From CAZPCZ01 sp964585225 (GTDB lineage: Bacteria > Patescibacteriota > Patescibacteriia > JACPHY01), in the NCBI GenBank assembly GCA_964585225.1, contig CAZPCZ010000004.1:1-39089 (forward strand): a stretch of DNA of 39,089 nucleotides, read 5' to 3'. Shown here one piece after another: positions 8,280 through 14,947 of the stretch (its first letter is position 1; each line of letters opens with the position of its first letter). Position numbers and translations under genes: made by a program. Under the pieces are notes generated by a model. It searched no databases and was not told where the DNA came from. It was given only the letters and a program-made list of their open reading frames with translations.

Positions 8280-8867
8280 ATGACGACCTCGATGGAGTCC
8301 GAAGAGATGGACAAACGTGAGTGCGACGAATTCATCACCGCCATCTTCGGGCTCCGCGATGTGCTGCTCAAGAAATTCCCGGGCAAGTCGCGCCGTCGAT
8401 GGTACGACGCCGAGGACGCGTTCTCCGACGTCTTCACTGATCTCTACGCTCAGGTCCGCACAGGTAAGCTCGGACCCGCTCCGAACGGTTGGTTCGCCTT
8501 CATCCGCCGGGAGATGCGAAAGAAGCTGTGGCTTGCGAGGCGGCGTGACCGGAAGATCATCTCGGCTGATGCTGCGTCCAAAGCCCTGCGATCCGTGGTG
8601 ACCGACGTGCGGACCAGCCGAAAGGCCGACGATCCGACGGCCGCCCTTCAGGTGCGCGAGGAGCTGGCCGCGCTCGTGCCAGAGGTAAAGGAGATGCTCT
8701 CGCCCAAGCAGCAGTCGGTGTTCTTCTCGATAGCGCAGGAGCTTCCCAGCGATGAGGTAGCCCGCATCGCCGGGACTTCGGCCGGATCGGCGCGTGTCGC
8801 GGGCGCGAAAGCGGAAGAAAAGCTGAAGGAGTGGCGCGAGGGACTCGCAGAGGAGCCGGCCGCGTAA
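8280..8867 (+). CDS. ECF-like RNA polymerase sigma factor homologue
   Basis: 195 aa from ATG 8280; 8307 is an alternative with a better-placed GGAG. Residues ~30-90 resemble sigma region 2 (YDAEDAFSDVFTDLY, then NGWFAFIRREMRKKLW). Residues ~135-185 resemble sigma region 4 (MLSPKQQSVFF, a helix-turn-helix around LPSDEVARIAGTSAGSARV, then EEKLKEW). This is the two-domain layout of ECF/sigma-70-like small sigma factors, though divergent. The likely role is directing RNA polymerase to a few promoters, perhaps in its own neighbourhood. No anti-sigma gene is obvious unless the 108-aa upstream product serves. It converges with the GIY-YIG-like gene, with only 15 bp between the stops. Confidence 0.6.
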   Translation: MTTSMESEEMDKRECDEFITAIFGLRDVLLKKFPGKSRRRWYDAEDAFSDVFTDLYAQVRTGKLGPAPNGWFAFIRREMRKKLWLARRRDRKIISADAASKALRSVVTDVRTSRKADDPTAALQVREELAALVPEVKEMLSPKQQSVFFSIAQELPSDEVARIAGTSAGSARVAGAKAEEKLKEWREGLAEEPAA

Positions 8868-8882
8868 GATACTTCCCTCGAT

Positions 8883-9368
8883 TCAAACCCGACCGGAGGC
8901 TCCGAGAGCTGGAATCTCTGCGGCGAACGCCAGGCGTATTTTCGCAAAAGCGGATTCGTCGAGCGGCTTGCGGCAGGAAACTTCGTTCATTACGACGCAT
9001 CCCGCGTCGGCCAGCGCGCAAGCCAAGGCGCGCTCCATCGCCGCGACAATATCTCGTCGCTCATGGTGCTGCTCTCGGGATCGGGCTTCCTCGAGGATTG
9101 GGCCACGGGCGATTAGCCGAAAGGAGCAGGCTTCTGGGTCGGCGTTCCACTTTGCCAAATGGGTCCGTAGCATGTTGCTGTTCGCAGCGAATCCGAGATG
9201 CTGCCCCATCCGGGTGAACGGTGATTGTGCGTTGATCGATGAACTGTCTCCGGTTCGCCCAACGTAATAGAGAACCGTCCTGTCAGGTTGGGTCACTTCC
9301 CAAACGTAGAGCCAGAATCCTCGCTGAAGTAGCCCTCCATTGAATTGGAGCTGATGCGTCGCGCTCAT
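8883..9368 (-). CDS. GIY-YIG-like domain protein
   Basis: 161 aa from ATG 9368, chosen because AGGGAAG sits 5-6 nt upstream. A longer start at 9410 would overlap the upstream gene's stop in an ATGA but lacks a ribosome site. Residues 20-40 read LYVWEV...YYVGRTG, matching the paired strands of GIY-YIG nucleases, with R39-like basic residues and FTRMGQHLG following. The full GIY-YIG catalytic set (downstream Glu and Asn) cannot be confirmed by eye, so it may be a degraded or specialised member. It follows the PLD-like gene on the same strand and probably shares its promoter. Confidence 0.5.
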   Translation of the reverse strand: MSATHQLQFNGGLLQRGFWLYVWEVTQPDRTVLYYVGRTGDSSSINAQSPFTRMGQHLGFAANSNMLRTHLAKWNADPEACSFRLIARGPILEEARSREQHHERRDIVAAMERALACALADAGCVVMNEVSCRKPLDESAFAKIRLAFAAEIPALGASGRV

Positions 9369-9406
9369 GACATCTTCCCTCAGTAGTCCGACGGTACGTC
9401 CAAGCG

Positions 9407-10564
9407 TCATGGCCAATCAAGTCTTCGGAGTTCACTCGCCAGCATCGTACCGTGTCTCTGAAACGCGGCCTCCAGTCTCGTATGCAGCCAATCACGGCCC
9501 TCTTCGGTCAGCAGGACCGCCGCGGCCTGCCGATAGGCGAGTCTTGGGTTAGTGTTTCCCCTCCTCCGCGCGGCATGCCGTTTCGTCGACGCGAATGCCA
9601 GAGATCCGAGTTCGTTCATCAATCGCGAAAGGGGAATGCCGTTCCTCAGCGTTCCGGAGAGAAAGACTGGGTTTTGGACACGGATGTAGTGGGGCCACTT
9701 CCGTCTCCACCACCGTCTCTTAATATCTTGGGCGCTGGCGTCATCGAGCCCGTCGCGATATCGGCTTCCGACCGCTCTCCCGAAGACGATGATGTCGTTC
9801 GGGTCGGTCACGAAGCAAGACATGAACATGACCGCGCCATCTTCAACTTGCCGAGGGCGCTTGCCTTTCGGGTACGTGCACTCCCGGTGACATCCTGCCC
9901 CTTCGACACGTTCAAATACGGTCTCGTCCCAGTCACTCCGATCGCTCCCCGTTCCGAAGAATTTCACAAAGGCTTGTTTCGTCGGGGTAACGAGCGGCAG
10001 AAGCTCTTCCGGGTGAGACTCAATGCCAACATCGGCTCCGTAGTCCGGAAGCGTGATGCTCGGCTTATTGCGAGAGACGTCCGGCGGAACTCGCCGCAAT
10101 CGCTTTTCCCATCGGTCGAGCTCATGGATCACCAAGTCCCGGCCAGCCTGACGCCAAAGATCCTCAAAGTACTCACGGCATCGAGCAAAGATCGCCCCTT
10201 CACCAGAGACGAATCCGAACTCATGGTTGCGCGACAGGCCCCACGTGGTCAGATTCGCCGACGTAACTATGGACTGACTTCGGCCGACAAGATAGACCTT
10301 CGAATGGAGATTCCGAATACCCCGAATTCTGGCCTTGGCCCCGAGGAGTATTCTCAGCGCCGCTGTATCGCTGACGCCGCTAAGGAAATCGCGAAGATCG
10401 AACCGAGTGATTACCCTGAGCAAGGCGGGCTGTCCAGCCCTCAGCAGTTTCTTGGCGATGGCTGCTTTGATGAAGGGACAGACGATTCGCAGCGCCGAAT
10501 GATCCTCGGATAGGGCACGTTCGATGGTCTTATCCCAGCCCTTCTCGACGAGTTCGAAGTCCAT
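9407..10564 (-). CDS. Phospholipase D-like (single HKD) putative nuclease
   Basis: 385 aa. Residues ~1-150 form a PLD-fold domain with one HKD-type motif, H87-S-K89-V-Y-L followed by S102-A-N104-L-T. This is the single-motif arrangement of NgoFVII/Bfi-like and helicase-associated PLD nucleases that act as dimers. The C-terminal ~230 residues (R-x-W-R-R-K-W-P-H-Y-I-R-V region) are probably a separate recognition domain; I cannot name it. A promoter-like TTAACA-16-TATACA lies upstream. The downstream GIY-YIG-like gene would be co-transcribed. A two-nuclease pair in a defence island suggests restriction-like activity, but no methylase or helicase partner accompanies it. Confidence 0.65.
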   Translation of the reverse strand: MDFELVEKGWDKTIERALSEDHSALRIVCPFIKAAIAKKLLRAGQPALLRVITRFDLRDFLSGVSDTAALRILLGAKARIRGIRNLHSKVYLVGRSQSIVTSANLTTWGLSRNHEFGFVSGEGAIFARCREYFEDLWRQAGRDLVIHELDRWEKRLRRVPPDVSRNKPSITLPDYGADVGIESHPEELLPLVTPTKQAFVKFFGTGSDRSDWDETVFERVEGAGCHRECTYPKGKRPRQVEDGAVMFMSCFVTDPNDIIVFGRAVGSRYRDGLDDASAQDIKRRWWRRKWPHYIRVQNPVFLSGTLRNGIPLSRLMNELGSLAFASTKRHAARRRGNTNPRLAYRQAAAVLLTEEGRDWLHTRLEAAFQRHGTMLASELRRLDWP

Positions 10565-10627
10565 GACCGGTCTTCTTCATGTCGCCCGGGGCAATTCTAC
10601 CCCTCTGAAAGAGATCCATCAACGTGA

Positions 10628-10655
10628 TGTATATGAAGCGTGCGATTCTTGTTAA
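10628..10655 (-). promoter_or_regulatory. Candidate sigma-70 promoter for the PLD-like/GIY-YIG-like pair
   Basis: On the minus strand TTAACA (10655-10650), a 16-bp spacer and TATACA (10633-10628) sit about 65 bp upstream of the PLD-like ATG. The local AT content is unusually high for this window. TTAACA lies within GTTAAC, a 6-bp palindrome. Confidence 0.45.
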
Positions 10656-10730
10656 CAAACCGGCCACGCCATGTGCTTTAGCTTGGGGAGAGCAAAACGC
10701 CCTCCCCCTGTCTGGTTGGAGAGATGGGAT

Positions 10731-11159
10731 ATGCGGAAAAAGCTCCAGGCGCATGAACCATTGCAGCCCGTGCCGGTTGAAGTAGCCAGCGGGCGACACC
10801 GACGCCCCGGCGATCCGGGAGCGTCCACCTCCGTGGAGCCACGCTACGAAGCATCTGCCGAGTCCATTCCGTGCGACGCCGCCGGTCCTGCTCCGGCAAT
10901 TCTCGGCCGCGCTGGCGAACGTCAAGAGACTGCCTCCTCCCTCACGAGCCTTCCTGGCCGTGGTGAAGGGGCCGACACCGCGCTTCCGTCTCGTAAGAGA
11001 AAGCGCGCCCCGGTGATCGACGATGTACAGCTCGAGATTGTCGAAGTCGAAGCACCGCCCGAGGAGGCGCACCTGATGTGGGACGCCGTGCGTATCATCG
11101 CGCGCATGTTGATCCGCCACTACCAAGAGTCGCGCACGAGCACGAAGGAGGCCGCGTGA
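10731..11159 (+). CDS. Small recombinase-coupled hypothetical protein
   Basis: 142 aa from ATG 10731, supported by GGAGAG upstream; an alternative ATG at 10671 adds 20 residues. The N-terminal ~90 residues are Pro/Gly/Ala-rich and probably disordered, with a basic cluster RKRKRAP. The last ~45 residues form a more conserved-looking segment (VQLEIVEVEAPPEEA, then helix WDAVRIIARMLIRHY). The TGA overlaps the GTG start of the serine recombinase in a GTGA, so the two are coupled. It may be an accessory factor such as a directionality factor; that is inference from position only. Confidence 0.5.
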   Translation: MRKKLQAHEPLQPVPVEVASGRHRRPGDPGASTSVEPRYEASAESIPCDAAGPAPAILGRAGERQETASSLTSLPGRGEGADTALPSRKRKRAPVIDDVQLEIVEVEAPPEEAHLMWDAVRIIARMLIRHYQESRTSTKEAA

Positions 11160-12961
11160 AGAAGATCGCCATCGCGTACCTGCGCCGGTCGACCGACCGG
11201 CAGGACAAGTCCATCGAGGACCAGCGCAAAACCATCACGACGTGGGGGCAGGCCCACGGCTTCGACATTGTGAAGTCCTACATCGATGACGCGATCAGCG
11301 GGGTCGTCACGGATGACCGCAAGTCCTTCCAGCAGATGATCCGCGATGCGCGCGAGCCCGGATGCAAGTGGAACAACGTGCTCGTCTACGACGTCAAGCG
11401 CTTCGGGCGCGTCGACAATGACGAGGCGGGTTACTACCGTTTCCTGCTCCGGCAGGTCCGCATCGACGTCATCTACGTCGCGGAGAACTTCGCGGGAGAC
11501 GATTCTGACGATCTGATCCGCCCCGTGAAACAGTGGCAGGCGCGGCAGGAGTCGAAGGACCTATCCAAGGTCACGATCCGCGGGCAGGTCACACTGGCCG
11601 AACTCGGCTGGTGGCTTGGCGGGACGCCGCCATATGGCTTCGATCTGATCTATTTCGATAGCGCGGGCAAGCCGTACATGATCGTCCGGTTTCTCGAAGA
11701 CGGCCGAAAGGAGGTCCTCGCGCCGGACGGCCACAGCCAGCGGATTCTACCGAAGGGCGAGAGCCTGACGATTTCGAAGAAAGACCACTCGCGGCTGTAT
11801 CCGAGCAAGCCCGAGCGCGTCGCCATCGTTGTCCGAATCTTCCGCATGTACATGAGCGGATTCGGGACGTTCGCGATCGCCGACCGCCTGAACACGGAGG
11901 GCTTGCATTCGCCGCGCAACGAGCAGTGGTCGTCGATCTACGACGGGCGATGGTCCGCGTCGACGATCCGCGAGATCCTCATCAACCCGAACTACGTCGG
12001 CGATTCGGTGTGGAACCGCAAGACGCTCGGCAAGTTCCATAGGATCTCGAAGCGCGAGGCCGTTGCGCGGCTGGCCGTCGACCGAAACCGAATCGGCTAC
12101 AACCCGAAGGAAGACTGGATCATCGTCCCGAACACCCACGCGTCGCTGATCCCGCGCGAGCAGTTCGTCCAGGCTGAGAAGCTGCGCGACAGTCGCGATG
12201 AGCGATGCGGCGGAGCCAGCTTCCGCCGTGGTCGCGCGAAACACTCGCCCTACTTGCTCTCGGGCCTGCTGAGATGCGGCAACTGCGGGCGCGCGTTCCA
12301 GGGCAACACGAGGACCAAGGGCAAGCGCCGTAAAAACGGCGAGCCCATCCGCACGTCCTACTACGTCTGCGGCGGGTACGTGGCGAAGGGCACGGCCGTC
12401 TGCAAGCGCATCCTCATCCGGCAGGAGCGACTCGACAAGGCCGTGCTCGACCAGATCGTGAAATGCGTGTCGCGGTTCACGAATGAGGGCGGCCAATTCA
12501 TACTGCATCGCGAGATCGAGCAGAGCCTCGGGCACTCGAAGGCCAAAGGGTCGGACGGCGAAGTCGCCGACGTGCGTAAGCGCCTCGCGGAGATCCCGCG
12601 AAAGGCCGACGCGCTACTTGAACTAATCACGGCGGCGAATCGCGAGTTCATCGACGCCAAGTTGGTGAGCCTGCGCGAGGAACGCGAGTCGCTTCAGGCG
12701 CGGCTTGCCGAAGCGGAGGCGCACAAGGCCACGACCGGCAGGGTCGATGCGGTTGCGGCCGACGTGCTCACGATCCTGAGCGAATTCGAAAACGCCTTCA
12801 AGAAAGGCCCGCTGGAGGAACAGAAGGCGCTCATCCGCCGGTTCGTGCAGGAGATCGCCCTGGACGCCGAAAAGGGCCGTGCGGTCGTCCGGATACGAAA
12901 ATTCCCGCTGCCGACGTCCGCCGGCAGCGGGAATGCTTTTAGGTTGGTAGCGGGGGCCTGA
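11156..12961 (+). CDS. Large serine recombinase
   Basis: 601 aa from GTG 11156, which has AAGGAG 5 nt upstream and overlaps the preceding stop. Residues 1-~150 are the resolvase/invertase catalytic domain, starting KKIAIAYLRRSTDRQ with S12 as the likely nucleophile. A recombinase domain follows (~165-330; YGFD..., NPNYVGD). A zinc ribbon begins at LLRCGNCGRAF and closes with YYVCGG and AVCKR. A coiled coil (~465-560) precedes the C-terminus. This layout is that of phage/ICE integrases acting between attP and attB. A 13-bp perfect inverted repeat and a copy of AGCGGGGGCCT lie within its last 20 codons, consistent with an attachment site at the gene's 3' edge. Confidence 0.88.
   Translation: MKKIAIAYLRRSTDRQDKSIEDQRKTITTWGQAHGFDIVKSYIDDAISGVVTDDRKSFQQMIRDAREPGCKWNNVLVYDVKRFGRVDNDEAGYYRFLLRQVRIDVIYVAENFAGDDSDDLIRPVKQWQARQESKDLSKVTIRGQVTLAELGWWLGGTPPYGFDLIYFDSAGKPYMIVRFLEDGRKEVLAPDGHSQRILPKGESLTISKKDHSRLYPSKPERVAIVVRIFRMYMSGFGTFAIADRLNTEGLHSPRNEQWSSIYDGRWSASTIREILINPNYVGDSVWNRKTLGKFHRISKREAVARLAVDRNRIGYNPKEDWIIVPNTHASLIPREQFVQAEKLRDSRDERCGGASFRRGRAKHSPYLLSGLLRCGNCGRAFQGNTRTKGKRRKNGEPIRTSYYVCGGYVAKGTAVCKRILIRQERLDKAVLDQIVKCVSRFTNEGGQFILHREIEQSLGHSKAKGSDGEVADVRKRLAEIPRKADALLELITAANREFIDAKLVSLREERESLQARLAEAEAHKATTGRVDAVAADVLTILSEFENAFKKGPLEEQKALIRRFVQEIALDAEKGRAVVRIRKFPLPTSAGSGNAFRLVAGA
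12901..12940 (+). terminator. Perfect 13-bp hairpin plus T-tract inside the recombinase 3' end
   Basis: Arms ATTCCCGCTGCCG (12901-12913) and CGGCAGCGGGAAT (12922-12934) pair perfectly around an 8-nt loop, followed by GCTTTT. It looks like an intrinsic terminator but ends about 20 bp before the stop codon, so it may instead be a recombinase arm site, or the gene may have been extended. Confidence 0.5.
12949..12959 (+). repeat. Right copy of 11-bp direct repeat (candidate attachment core)
   Basis: AGCGGGGGCCT overlaps the final codons and the first base of the stop of the serine recombinase. It matches 7148-7158. The following bases, CTGATCCTCGAATC, faintly resemble a reversed tRNA 3' end but do not complete a tRNA. 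Confidence 0.3.
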
Positions 12962-13013
12962 TCCTCGAATCGCGCACGACTCTGCCGCCCCTCGTCTTCT
13001 GGAGGGTCGTCGC

Positions 13014-13409
13014 ATGAACCGGGTCGTCTCGCCAGCCGTAGTGCCAGAGGCCCCTGTACCCGTGAAATCGCGTGATGCCGACGCAGGACGACGCTCGGGA
13101 CCAATACTCGACGGCCGGCGCGTCCTCTGGCTGATGGACCTCTTCGGGGGCCTAACGATCACCGACGTAGCCAGAGCCTCCGGGCTCTCCCGCAGCCTAC
13201 TCAGCAAGCTACTGGCCGGCCGGATGCCCGCGACCCATCGAGCGGTCCAAAGACTCGCCATCGGGGTAGAGAAGCTTGCGAAGACGGCGCGCATCGACGG
13301 ACGGGTCCTGACCGTGATGGCCGACGGCGGGCCACCGCCTTTGTCAGAATTCCCGCAGGTCGGCGTTGACGCTCTCGGAGCCGCAAGGTCTAACGGACGG
13401 CACACTTGA
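13014..13409 (+). CDS. Helix-turn-helix DNA-binding protein
   Basis: 131 aa with ATG 13014 preceded by GGAGGG. Residues ~45-75 form a helix-turn-helix of the XRE/Cro type: LTITDVARASGLSRSLLSKL, followed by a basic segment and AVQRLAIGVEKL. The rest is short and Pro/Gly-rich at both ends. It is probably a transcriptional regulator of this recombinase-linked region. It is a candidate binder of the two CGTAGGTACG-type sites that flank the next genes, although the small ribbon-helix-helix-like protein is an equally good candidate. Confidence 0.65.
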   Translation: MNRVVSPAVVPEAPVPVKSRDADAGRRSGPILDGRRVLWLMDLFGGLTITDVARASGLSRSLLSKLLAGRMPATHRAVQRLAIGVEKLAKTARIDGRVLTVMADGGPPPLSEFPQVGVDALGAARSNGRHT

Positions 13410-13445
13410 AAGGGGCAAATCAATAGCCATGGGGGCGGCGCAGGG

Positions 13446-13468
13446 TACAATGTTGATGCGTAGGTACG
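13446..13468 (+). promoter_or_regulatory. -10-like element with operator-like site
   Basis: TACAAT (13446-13451) is followed by CGTAGGTACG (13459-13468), about where transcription would begin and ~24 bp before the GTG at 13492. The same 10-mer occurs in reverse orientation at 13818-13827 upstream of the next small gene. No good -35 is visible. Confidence 0.45.
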
Positions 13469-13491
13469 ACTCCAACACCGAGGAGACTGAG

Positions 13492-13773
13492 GTGGCGCGC
13501 GACATTTACGATTTCACGAGCAGCCAGTTGCGAGTACGTTCGACCCTCCCGATCACCAAGGCGATTCGGGATAAGTTGCTCCAGCTGCAGCGCCGGATCG
13601 TCAAGGAAGAAGGCGGCTACCTGGACCGAACCGTCATCGTCCGTTCGATGATCCGGGCGTTCCTGAAGCACCTAAAGGACCTAAAGGACCTTGGCGAGGG
13701 TGTCTCCTTCGAGGGCATCGACACCGAGGCGAAGCTGGTCGAGAAGCTGACCGCGCTGCTCAAGAGGAAATAG
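13492..13773 (+). CDS. Small ribbon-helix-helix-like protein
   Basis: 93 aa from GTG 13492, chosen because GAGGAGACTGAG precedes it and the upstream frame overlaps the promoter-like TACAAT. A beta strand (LRVRSTLPI), then two helices (TKAIRDKLLQLQRRIVKEE and TVIVRSMIRAFLKHL), give a ribbon-helix-helix-like pattern, so DNA binding and autoregulation are plausible. K-D-L-K-D-L is encoded by an exact duplication of CCTAAAGGA. A 29-codon ORF and another small gene follow on the same strand. The function is inferred; I do not recognise a named family. Confidence 0.55.
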   Translation: MARDIYDFTSSQLRVRSTLPITKAIRDKLLQLQRRIVKEEGGYLDRTVIVRSMIRAFLKHLKDLKDLGEGVSFEGIDTEAKLVEKLTALLKRK

Positions 13774-13775
13774 CC

Positions 13776-13865
13776 ATGAGCCAAATGCAAGTGATAGAGC
13801 CGGCTGAGCTATGGATACGTACCTACGTATCATTACCCGAGGGATTTCAATGCGTGATCCGCTGA
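13776..13865 (+). CDS. Candidate 29-aa leader ORF
   Basis: An ATG two bases after the preceding stop has AGAGGA at a good distance and opens a 29-codon frame (begins MSQMQVIEPAELW) that ends at TGA 13863-13865, past the ATG at 13850 of the next gene. It spans the palindrome at 13815-13830. It could be a translated leader coupled to the next gene or a chance frame. Confidence 0.25.
   Translation: MSQMQVIEPAELWIRTYVSLPEGFQCVIR
13815..13830. promoter_or_regulatory. 16-bp palindromic operator candidate
   Basis: ATACGTA-CC-TACGTAT is a perfect inverted repeat. Its core CGTACCTACG is the reverse complement of CGTAGGTACG at 13459-13468. It lies 20-35 bp upstream of the ATG at 13850. Confidence 0.5.
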
Positions 13866-14065
13866 AGTTGAGTCCGGACGAGCGCGCGGCACTGGAGGAT
13901 TTGCGGAAGCGTCTTGAGAGGGAAGGCGGGCTTCGAATCTCGGACGAGAAGCTGCTGTTCGTCATCCTCAAAGTCGCGGCGCAGCTGCCTCACGAGGACC
14001 TCGCGCGCCTGATCAAGGAGGGGCTCGCGGACATGAGCCCGGACAAGAACCCCAAGAACCAGTAG
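13850..14065 (+). CDS. Small helical protein, 71 aa
   Basis: The start is set at ATG 13850 (MRDPLKLSPDERAALEDL) because CGAGGGA lies ~8 nt upstream; an in-frame ATG at 13811 would overlap the operator palindrome. The product is highly charged and almost entirely helical (DERAALEDLRKRLEREGG, then EKLLFVILKVAAQL), with no catalytic residues evident. It could be a small regulator or antitoxin-like partner. It shares the operator motif with the 93-aa gene upstream, and a TPR protein gene follows 22 bp later. Confidence 0.5.
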   Translation: MRDPLKLSPDERAALEDLRKRLEREGGLRISDEKLLFVILKVAAQLPHEDLARLIKEGLADMSPDKNPKNQ

Positions 14066-14087
14066 ACCAGGAATCGAAAGAGGCGAC

Positions 14088-14813
14088 ATGGCCCATGATC
14101 TAGAGAAGTTGCGGAAGCTTGCGAAGGACGCGATCGCGGCGGGCGATCGCCCCATGGCAGTCGCCGTTCTGACCAGCATTCTCAAGCAGCGGCCGGACGA
14201 CCTGGACGCGCTGCTTGATCGGGCGGAGCTCTGGGTGTTGGCGGGCGAGCTTGGTCCGGCTTCGGCCGACTTCAGCCGGGCCCTGCAGGTCAATCCCCTG
14301 GCAGTTCGCGGCTTGGCGGGCCGAGGCCATTGTCTCGTCGCCGCGGAGCGATTCGATGCCGCGGAAGAGGCGTTTACGAAGCTGGTCGAACTGGAACCGC
14401 GCGAACCAGAGTGGCTGCTCCGTCGAGCGGCAACACGGGTCCTGCGCAGCCTCTGGGCCGAGGCACGCGCCGACTACGAGGCGGCACTCTTGCTGGACCC
14501 TCGGTCCCGCGTGGCCCAGCGTGGGGTCGCCGAGTGCGCGGCGAAGCTAGAGGAGCAAAGGAAAGAGGAGGCCAAGATGGCGGAAAAGTCGGGCACGGGT
14601 GGCACATGGTGGCGCGGCGCGACCGGCCCCGTCGAGGCACCGACCGTGGCGACAGTGAAGCGGACCGCGGCTCCCTTCAGACTCGAGTTCGACCCCACCG
14701 CTTGGGCGGGAACGGGCGGACGCGCGCGGTTCACGGTCGATTTCTCGTTCGCCTCGCCCAAGTTCAAGCAGAAACCGCCGGCGAAGTCCGCCGGCGACGA
14801 CGTGAACTACTGA
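14088..14813 (+). CDS. Tetratricopeptide-repeat protein
   Basis: 241 aa. Residues ~1-155 contain about four consecutive 34-residue TPR units, with the spaced Ala/Gly/Ala/Pro pattern (for example AVAVLTSILKQRPDDLDALL, ALQVNPLAVRGLAGRGHCLV and ALLLDPRSRVAQRGVAE). Residues ~160-241 are Gly/Thr/Lys-rich with FRLEFDP and ARFTVDFSFASPKF, a short beta-rich tail. No signal peptide is seen, so it is probably cytosolic and mediates protein contacts. It lies between the small operator-linked genes and a PD-(D/E)XK-like gene. Confidence 0.7.
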   Translation: MAHDLEKLRKLAKDAIAAGDRPMAVAVLTSILKQRPDDLDALLDRAELWVLAGELGPASADFSRALQVNPLAVRGLAGRGHCLVAAERFDAAEEAFTKLVELEPREPEWLLRRAATRVLRSLWAEARADYEAALLLDPRSRVAQRGVAECAAKLEEQRKEEAKMAEKSGTGGTWWRGATGPVEAPTVATVKRTAAPFRLEFDPTAWAGTGGRARFTVDFSFASPKFKQKPPAKSAGDDVNY

Positions 14814-14846
14814 TCGGAGACAGGGAGGGAGAGAAAATTCCCTCGG

Positions 14847-14905
14847 CGCGCGGCGGAATCCGCGCGGTAACCCGCGATGGTCCCGGAGGACATTCCTGGT
14901 CCTCC
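14847..14905 (+). promoter_or_regulatory. Two consecutive hairpins in a 134-bp intergenic gap
   Basis: CGCGCGG/CCGCGCG (14847-14853 with 14860-14866) and GGAGGAC/GTCCTCC (14885-14891 with 14899-14905) are perfect 7-bp stems with 6- and 7-nt loops. Neither is followed by a T-run. They lie between the TPR gene and the nuclease-like gene and may structure the leader. No promoter is clear in the gap. Confidence 0.4.
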
Positions 14906-14947
14906 CCGGAAATACTACGACCGCAAGGACGGAAAGGGAGGAGCGGC

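Noticed and set aside
12940..12990. tRNA gene fragment next to the recombinase
   Set aside because: A faint reversed T-arm-like string only; no acceptor, anticodon or D arms.
14330..14947. N-terminal extension of the PD-(D/E)XK-like gene
   Set aside because: It overlaps the TPR gene in another frame and is Arg-rich; ATG 14948 has a strong ribosome site.
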